From assembly GCA_018292915.2 (NCBI GenBank), contig JACVVK020000548.1, positions 248,501 to 312,500 on the forward strand: a stretch of 64,000 nucleotides of DNA, given 5' to 3'. The notes beneath the pieces were generated by a model. The model had not been told where the DNA came from, made no database searches, and saw nothing but the letters and a program-made list of their open reading frames with translations. The translations under genes were made by a program, and so were the position numbers. Source of the DNA: Batillaria attramentaria (taxonomy: Eukaryota > Mollusca > Gastropoda > Batillariidae). Below, one piece after another: positions 58,392 to 64,000 of the stretch (its first letter is position 1; each line of letters begins with the position of its first letter).

Positions 58392-59062
58392 GTGAAGGGA
58401 TCGAGAAGAGAGAGAAAGAGCAGAGCGAGTGAATGTGCAGGGTGAATGCCGGAATGAATGTGACAGGAAATTGTATTATGTGATAGTGTGTTTATTCTTG
58501 ATTTTAAGTAATTTTACTGGTCAAGACTGTCTGTTTTACTTGTTTTTGTTGTCTCATTTATTAAAATGTTTATCAGTTGTGTGTTTTACTAGTATGCGGG
58601 CCAGAACTGCAATTTCCCAATTTTGGGATCAATAAAGTACATGTTGTGTGTATTCTGTATTCTCACTATTCTGTATTCTGTCTATCCCGGCTCCCCTGGC
58701 TGGATTTGGAGGCTGAAAAAAAGAAGAAGAAAAAAAATGCTTGGAAATAGAGTGTCCTTACTGTCTGACGCCTTGGCGTTGACATCAAACACTGGCCTCT
58801 GGCTTGGCGTCTCCGCTGCTTGGTATTTGCCTGTGCACACTTCGTTCGTGAAAGCGCAACTCTGACATATGATGAAGAAGATACTGGCTAGGCCATAGCG
58901 TGCTTCTCTCTCCGTACAGTTTAAGTCTAGCAGATTCTTGCAAAACTTGCAGTACATCTGTCTGGCAAGTTCACCTACGTCGACGATTCTCATGCCCTCT
59001 CTCCACGACTCTGAACTTTTTCCGAGTTGAAGGCCGAACTCTGGTGAAGTTTCAGCATCCAT
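54153..59062 (-). CDS. Zinc-finger gene with Mutator-like N-terminal domain (two exons)
   Basis: Exon A (59062-58762) starts at an ATG in good context and reads GMRIVDVGELARQMYCKFCK, then IICQSC and FDVNAKASD. Exon B (55057-54153) continues MLFNRRGTQYVVNFLAVLH. The one base ending A and two bases opening B form an Asn codon, and the fusion recreates the FDVN...LF.G..Y...FL..L pattern of the Mutator-like N-terminal domain found in many mollusc proteins. The rest of B is an acidic and Ser/Thr-rich linker, basic KRK patches suggesting nuclear import, and one C2H2 finger (CPLC...HVSRKH). Total 401 aa. It may be a domesticated transposon domain in a nuclear DNA-binding protein. A possible GTAAAT donor just before the stop leaves room for further exons. 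Confidence 0.75.
56199..57450. mobile_element. Non-autonomous Tigger/pogo-like element without coding capacity
   Basis: The ends TACAGTATACGCCGGTTATA (left) and TACAGTGGACGCCGGATATA (right, complement) are inverted repeats. TATCCGAGTTTTCTTATA words recur several times inside each end. A 41-bp direct duplication lies at about 57175-57260 (AATGAGTGAAATTTTCTTGG). The interior holds a (GA)n array and no transposase. It sits in the intron of the Mutator-like zinc-finger gene. Confidence 0.75.
57560..57790 (+). mobile_element. Probable LINE 3' UTR with ATTGA tail
   Basis: A T-rich stretch, a (GT)n run, then ACAATAAAGTTATATTGAAT with further ATTGA units, a typical LINE 3' tail. No coding part is preserved. 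Confidence 0.45.
58338..58390 (+). repeat. (GA)n microsatellite
   Basis: About 24 units. Confidence 0.95.
58590..58700 (+). mobile_element. Probable LINE tail and SINE head scrap
   Basis: GGGATCAATAAAGTACATG followed by TTCTGTATTCT-type units looks like a LINE 3' tail. CTATCCCGGCTCCCC at 58682 is the first bases of SINE family A in reverse. It sits just before the exon A donor. Confidence 0.35.
58762..59062 (-). CDS. Exon A of the Mutator-like zinc-finger gene
   Basis: This exon encodes 100 residues plus one base. Two CxxC-type pairs, MYCKFC and IICQSC, sit in a context expected to fold as a zinc-binding treble clef. The donor is GTAAGG. The ATG at 59062 is preceded by CGAA, a favourable context. 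Confidence 0.8.
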
Positions 59063-59860
59063 TTCGGGGTTCCCAAGGCTGTGCCAACAACGACAAAGGC
59101 TTCAGTATTAAACTGCAGTCAGTTATGACAGAGAGTGATTCAAAAACTGCACGTAGCCTCATGTATTCATAAAATAAAAGCTGAATGGTATCGAAACGTT
59201 GCCGTCCCTCGAATTATCATACCCCATTTTCCCCTTTTATGTCGAGAGTTGTCTCCCGTGCCACTGTTCGACAATTTACTGCAAAATGCAAAAAGCTGGT
59301 AACGGAAGTCGGTCACCTTCTCTGAGTACATGTACACGTCTTTCATATTTAATGCCCTCTACTGACGGGCAAACGAATCCGTCCGCAACTGCCTCCCTAT
59401 CCCCACCACCTCCCACCCGGCCCCAGCCCAACACTGACCCACCCAAACCACCACTGACTCAGTGAACAACATCTCAGCGATGCAACGCTGAAAGCTGGCA
59501 ACTCACGGTGACTAAACGGTAGACAACTTAAACATGTACCATCAAAGAGAACTGCCCCAACCTACATCAACCCGTCAGCGAATTTTATTTATTTATTTAT
59601 TATTTATTTATTTTTAGTGCAGTGAGGACCTTGTTTCTTCTCGACGAGCACATGTTTCTTAACCGTTCAAGAATTGCCGGGACCGGCTGAGACTGGAGTA
59701 TTCTGAATAGTAGCAAGTTTTATGAAGTCGCCCGAGCCACTTCTTGTAATTACCTGTTACCTTGTAATTACCAAGTTCCTGCATTTCCTCGTGCCAGCTT
59801 TTTAGGTGTTTAGGTGTCTTTTCACTTTTTTTTTTTTTTTTGGGGGGGGGGGGGGGGGGA

Positions 59861-59928
59861 GTATGGTATGGTATGGTATGGTATGGTATGGTATGGTATG
59901 GTATGGTATGGTATGGTATGGTATGGTA
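59861..59928 (+). repeat. Pentanucleotide array (GTATG)n
   Basis: About 13 exact units of GTATG follow a T-run and a G-run. Confidence 0.95.
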
Positions 59929-59941
59929 TTTCTCGGTGCAG

Positions 59942-60082
59942 ATTACGGCCAGTACGTGTGTTCTGAGACGCCGCCAATGGTGCCGGAGTACTGGACGACT
60001 AATAGCGGTGCATGCCAGATGCTGCTCAGTAATCGCTACCATGATTATGTGCAAGTCTTCATCCCGCTATTCCGGCACTCGG
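59942..60082 (+). other. Candidate orphan exon
   Basis: Between a GTGCAG acceptor and a GTACGT donor, 47 codons read DYGQYVCSETPPMVPEYWTT and on to VFIPLFRHSG. The two cysteines and aromatic content suggest an extracellular protein segment. It lies upstream and on the same strand as the LDLa fossil at 61425, so it might be another remnant of that paralogue; the intact receptor has no matching stretch that I can see. Confidence 0.2.
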
Positions 60083-60103
60083 GTACGTGCGGCATATTTC
60101 TGT

Positions 60104-61063
60104 TTTCTGTTGGCTTTGTGACTTCTCCGACTGAATTATTTTTCACATGAAATCTGGAAGATCTAGAGGGCTGATGAAATGTCGGAAGCAGTGACGATAC
60201 TTGCAGATTTTGTCTGTGAACCAAACATTTGACGTCAGCCTCACGCTGCTCGTCTGACAGATGCTACTTCTTCATATCTTGTGATTTCCTTGTTGCTTTT
60301 GTGACTTCCGAGACTGAATTAATTTTGACATAAAATCTGGAAGATCTAGAGAGCTGATGAAACGTGGACTTAAGTGCCTTCAATTGTACTTACGAAATTG
60401 CAATATTGGAACTTTTTTGACCGGCGCTTGAAAAAATGTGTTTATCTAAAAGCTCTGTTATTCTGAATACTAAAGCTATAATAGAGCAGTAGTTCACGTC
60501 ATATGTGCAGTTGGCACAAGTGACAAAAATACCGGAATGATGAATAATTTGAAGGAGTCTTTTAATAGATATTTGGCCTTATATGCAAACCACCCCTACC
60601 TCGGAAACATTTTTCTTACACAAAACCTGTCAGAGCTACAGAGCTGTGCTACGAAAACAGGCAGTATAATTGGATGATCTTCCCAATTTCAGAAAATGAA
60701 GCCATTTGAACATTTTTTTCGAAAAAATTCGTAACATGACCGATTTTTTAAAACCGGCGATAACTCCTTTGAAAATGCGCAGGATAAAATTCGTGAAAGG
60801 TAGGTCTGGAGAAGGTGAATTCCCATTTTATATCAAAGTAAAAAGGCCTCCAACGAGGTGGTTTAGGAGATAGCCATCATTACATCCGTCCGCGCACACA
60901 CACACACGTCAACTCCCGCCAAAAAGATCGCAGCAGCATAGTGTGCACGTCGAGTGTCTATGACGGAGATTTCGTTACGTCACTGTGTGCGTGAAAGTAT
61001 GTAATGTGTGGAGAAACGTCACAGTCTTGTTTTGTATCACTGAAACTTGCTGCTGCGCGTAGC
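60104..61063 (+). repeat. Dispersed repeat R2, copy 2
   Basis: Same order as copy 1, with only seven or so CA units where copy 1 has about 35. No protein-coding similarity recognised. Confidence 0.8.
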
Positions 61064-61193
61064 AAAATCTGCCCCGTCTCATAAAGTTGTTTCTCTATAG
61101 AGAAACAACTTAAAAAAGGCCAGCACAAATATTAGCCAAATACAAACAACAGTAGTCCGACAACTCATTTGACTACACTGATGGTTCGGACAA

Positions 61194-61367
61194 GGGTGGG
61201 TGGGTGTTTGGGGGTTTAACGTCCTTTTCCACCACGCAAGGGTGATATCAAAGACGGGGCAACGATGAAAAAAGCCAGCACAAATATCTGGCCCCAGCCG
61301 GGATACGAACTCACGACCCGAGCATTAGTAGTCCAACGCTCTACCATTCGGCCAACCCTGCTCCCCA
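61194..61367 (-). mobile_element. SINE family A
   Basis: Full element with a perfect 13-bp target duplication ATGGTTCGGACAA at 61181-61193 and 61368-61380. Confidence 0.9.
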
Positions 61368-61424
61368 ATGGTTCGGACAAAAACAAACACTGTTGAGCTG
61401 GCGGCAAAGTGTCTCACTTTGCTG

Positions 61425-61690
61425 CTTTTTTCATACTGGACGTCAAGGAATACTTCACAGTAGCAGCACGACAACGGAACATGTCCAATTTCCTTCCTTC
61501 TGTGTCCAAGTGCGCTGTAACGACGTCTACGACTGTCCGGATAAAGAGGACGAGGCGGCGTGTGACAGCTACACGTGTCCCGGGTTCTACCGCTGCCGCA
61601 AGTCCCGCGTCGGTGCAGATCTACACCCTGACGGGTGACGGGTTTTTCCAGTGTCCTCAACATGACGACGACAAACTATACATGCAGTAT
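61425..61690 (+). pseudogene. Fossil of a GRL101-like LDLa segment
   Basis: The plus strand reads RCNDVYDCPDKEDEAACDSY and CPGFYRCRKSR, nearly identical to LDLa modules 4-5 of the intact receptor (complement of about 16660-16805), preceded by a weaker match to the linker (DVKEYFTV against GKGYFTI). Downstream, GFFQCPQHDDDKL matches in another frame after a small indel. No LRR or 7TM follows. The opposite strand and frameshift indicate a decayed or partial paralogue. Confidence 0.75.
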
Positions 61691-61891
61691 GAGTTAGACG
61701 CCTGCAGCCTGCTCAAGCTCATGACTCAAAAAACACACGGGCTATGTTCGATGTTTCCTCGGACTAAAAACACTCCCATGTGATATTGATTTAAGCTAAA
61801 CTCTGCCTTCCGGATCATGTCTCAAAAAAACACATACATTTTATCGCTATCTTTGCTTTGCTTACGCTATGCAACGATAAACATGGGCACA

Positions 61892-61964
<73 letters not shown>

Positions 61965-62211
61965 AATAAACTGAGGAACAAAATTAAAAGTTTTCTTCCT
62001 CAAAGAGACACCCCCACCCCTTCCTTCATAAAAAAGGAAAAAAGAAAATAAATGCATTTACGAAATAAAAAACAAAACAAACAAACAAACAAAAAAAGAA
62101 TGCAGGCAGAAAATGCCGAAGACGACTGTTAAGAAAGGAGAACAGGCTATTGCAATTAAAATGGAACAAATGATTAACCCAAAAATTATTTTAGAAGTAA
62201 ATCTGCAGACA

Positions 62212-62295
<84 letters not shown>

Positions 62296-62708
62296 CCACG
62301 GAATAAATTAAGAAAGAAATCAAAGGTTCTATTAAAGGAATTAAAGGAAACAAACAAACAAACAAAAGAGGAACGCATGTAGGAAAAGTTGAAGAAATGT
62401 TTGAAGAAACGTCAACGATTGATTGCAATTCACAATGAAAGGAAAACGCAAAACAAAGGCTAGAAGACAACTGAAATTCAACCCGGGCCAAACAAAGAAA
62501 GATCATCGGAGATAGTTTTTGTCTGTTTGTATCATTTTGCATTTTTTAGCGTCATATTGCACAAATCTATCATGGACGGGAAAAGCAAAAATTAAATTTC
62601 AGAATAAATCATTTAAAATTTAAAATTGCGTTGTGTTGCGCTGTACTGCCCCTTTCATTAAAAAACAAGAAATCCAACTGATGTACATAAACACTAATGG
62701 AATGAACG

Positions 62709-62797
<89 letters not shown>
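61892..62797 (+). repeat. Three (CA)n arrays with related flanks
   Basis: CA runs at 61892-61960, 62217-62294 and 62711-62797. The sequence after the first two shares AATAAA and AAACAAACAAAC-type words, suggesting a duplicated unit of about 320 bases. Confidence 0.8.
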
Positions 62798-63194
62798 GCA
62801 CGAAGTAAGCCGCCGACTATTAATATTAAGCATGACCAGGTTGTCTACACATCTCAAAACTCTCATCTTCACCCGTCTCACTTCCATACTGTGTTCAGCA
62901 ACCTTAGCCATTCCCGATCGCCTTCCAGGACACACGAAGTACTACACAAGTGCAGCTACATCTACGGTACAAGTGCGTGTCTGCAGATACTTATATTACT
63001 CTCGATGGTGAAGAGAATACCGTAACTTGTAATTCTTTTCTTTTGTGTGCACTAACTTTTCAGTTCTTTCCGGCGTAATTATTTCTTATTGCAGCCTTGC
63101 GGGCCTACTCCGACCAAAAAGCAAAATGGCGAAGCCGGTCTAACTTAGCCTGAGATGCTTTTGTGACGTCACTCAGGGACAGTTTGCCGCTTTA

Positions 63195-63720
63195 GCTATG
63201 CTACAGTGGACTCCACTTATAAGGACCTCCGATATAAGAACCATCGCTTATAGGGACACCCCAAAGCAGGTCCCTGCCAAAGTTGTTCTTTGTGATCACT
63301 TATTAAAACTCGCATAGAAGAACTCTCTGATATAGGGTTCATCGCTTATATGGACAGCACTTGCTAGGTCCCCACATCAAACTTTCCTCGGATATAAGAA
63401 CCGCAAGTAGGAATGATCATTTCTAGGAAGTCTGCGATTATTCTATTTTTGGAACCATCGCTTGTAAAGACACCATCTGCTTGTTCCCAACACGACCTCC
63501 CCTCGGATATAAGAACCGAAAGTAGAAGTTATGCTAGGTTCATTTTCGTTTCGTTTCATTTCCCGGAATTTCCAAGAAACATTTCTTCTACAAGATGGTG
63601 GAGCGTAAGAGAAAAGCATTGTCTCTCCAACAAAAAATCGAAATAATTAGAGAGGTCGAGCGTAACCCTTGTGAGTTTGTGAGTGAGTTTGTGGAGTGGG
63701 GAGGGGAGGAGCGGGGAGGG
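63195..63720 (+). mobile_element. 5' part of a Tigger/pogo-like element
   Basis: The left end TACAGTGGACTCCACTTATA resembles pogo/Tigger termini. The next 300 bases repeat GATATAAGAACC and CGCTTATA words in tandem. At 63595 a frame opens MVERKRKALSLQQKIEIIRE, the start of a CENP-B/pogo N-terminal helix-turn-helix, which loses identity after EVERNP at a GTGAGT that may be a donor. The right end is not visible in the window. Confidence 0.7.
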
Positions 63721-63940
63721 GGAGGGGTCGTTAAAAACCGTTATTTTCCCCTGCGAACGCCGTAGACTGGGAACACATTTGAATGTCTGGCCATCTTGTT
63801 TTTTGTTGTTGTTGAAAACTTGGCCAATAAATTTCCTTGTATCCTTGGCCGCGTTTCTTACGCAAATGCGCTCGCGGGCGCTTGCGGAGGTCGCTTTGCC
63901 TCGTTGGGAAACGGCCAATTAGAACCAAGGCGCTTTCAAA

Positions 63941-64000
63941 ATGGCGGCGGAACCACGAACACGGTTGTTGGCAAGGTTGAAAAGGAAGAAGAAAATTCTA
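63941..64000 (+). CDS. Candidate gene start running off the right edge
   Basis: AAAATGGCGGCGG opens a frame MAAEPRTRLLARLKRKKKIL that is still open at the window end. A CCAAT box lies about 35 bases upstream, and an octamer-like ATGCAAAT relative further up. The basic N-terminus gives no family. It could also belong to the Tigger-like element just upstream. Confidence 0.35.
   Translation, partial: MAAEPRTRLLARLKRKKKIL

Overview
The window looks like animal nuclear DNA from a mollusc, most likely a marine gastropod. The evidence is intron-containing genes with GT/AG junctions, a GRL101-type LDLa/LRR/7TM receptor of the kind first described in the pond snail Lymnaea, a zinc-finger gene carrying a Mutator-like N-terminal domain common in molluscs, tRNA-derived SINEs, several LINE types, pogo/Tigger-type DNA elements and a very high density of (CA)n and (GA)n arrays. 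The species assignment is inference. There is no rRNA, no functional tRNA gene, no operon and no CRISPR array.

Layout. 1-14,980 is intergenic. It holds a ~1.1 kb inverted-ended repeat built from TCAAGGTCA half-sites, a tRNA-SINE of a second family, a Tigger-like element with a truncated transposase reading frame, a candidate solo LTR, a decayed fragment of a second GRL101-like gene split by a SINE, a ~1.4 kb dispersed repeat and a degenerate LINE with ORF1 and endonuclease. 14,980-27,455 is the main gene: a seven-exon minus-strand receptor whose predicted exons (99, 152, 285, 191, 718, 544 and 2061 nt) join in phase at every junction to 1,349 aa. Predicted order: signal peptide, two CUB-like segments, LDLa, C-type lectin, four more LDLa, leucine-rich repeats, rhodopsin-type 7TM. 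Its introns carry two more copies of the half-site repeat, a LINE fragment, a partial exon duplication, a SINE and hairpin elements. 27,456-45,350 is repeat-rich, with LINE 3' ends, SINEs, an inverted copy of the 9-10 kb repeat, a large foldback and only weak gene candidates. 45,350-59,062 is a minus-strand C2H2 zinc-finger locus: a two-exon gene with a Mutator-like domain, and two further exon sets with fingers and stop codons but no 5' end of their own. 59,063-64,000 holds a second copy of a ~1 kb dispersed repeat, a second GRL101-like fossil on the plus strand, and at the right edge the start of another Tigger-like element plus a candidate ATGGCGGC gene start.

The intact receptor fits an orphan or relaxin/LGR-like receptor at the cell surface, and the zinc-finger proteins are probably nuclear DNA-binding proteins; no functional link between the two loci is visible. 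Receptor-like fossils on both sides suggest the window was once part of a local receptor cluster later broken up by transposition.
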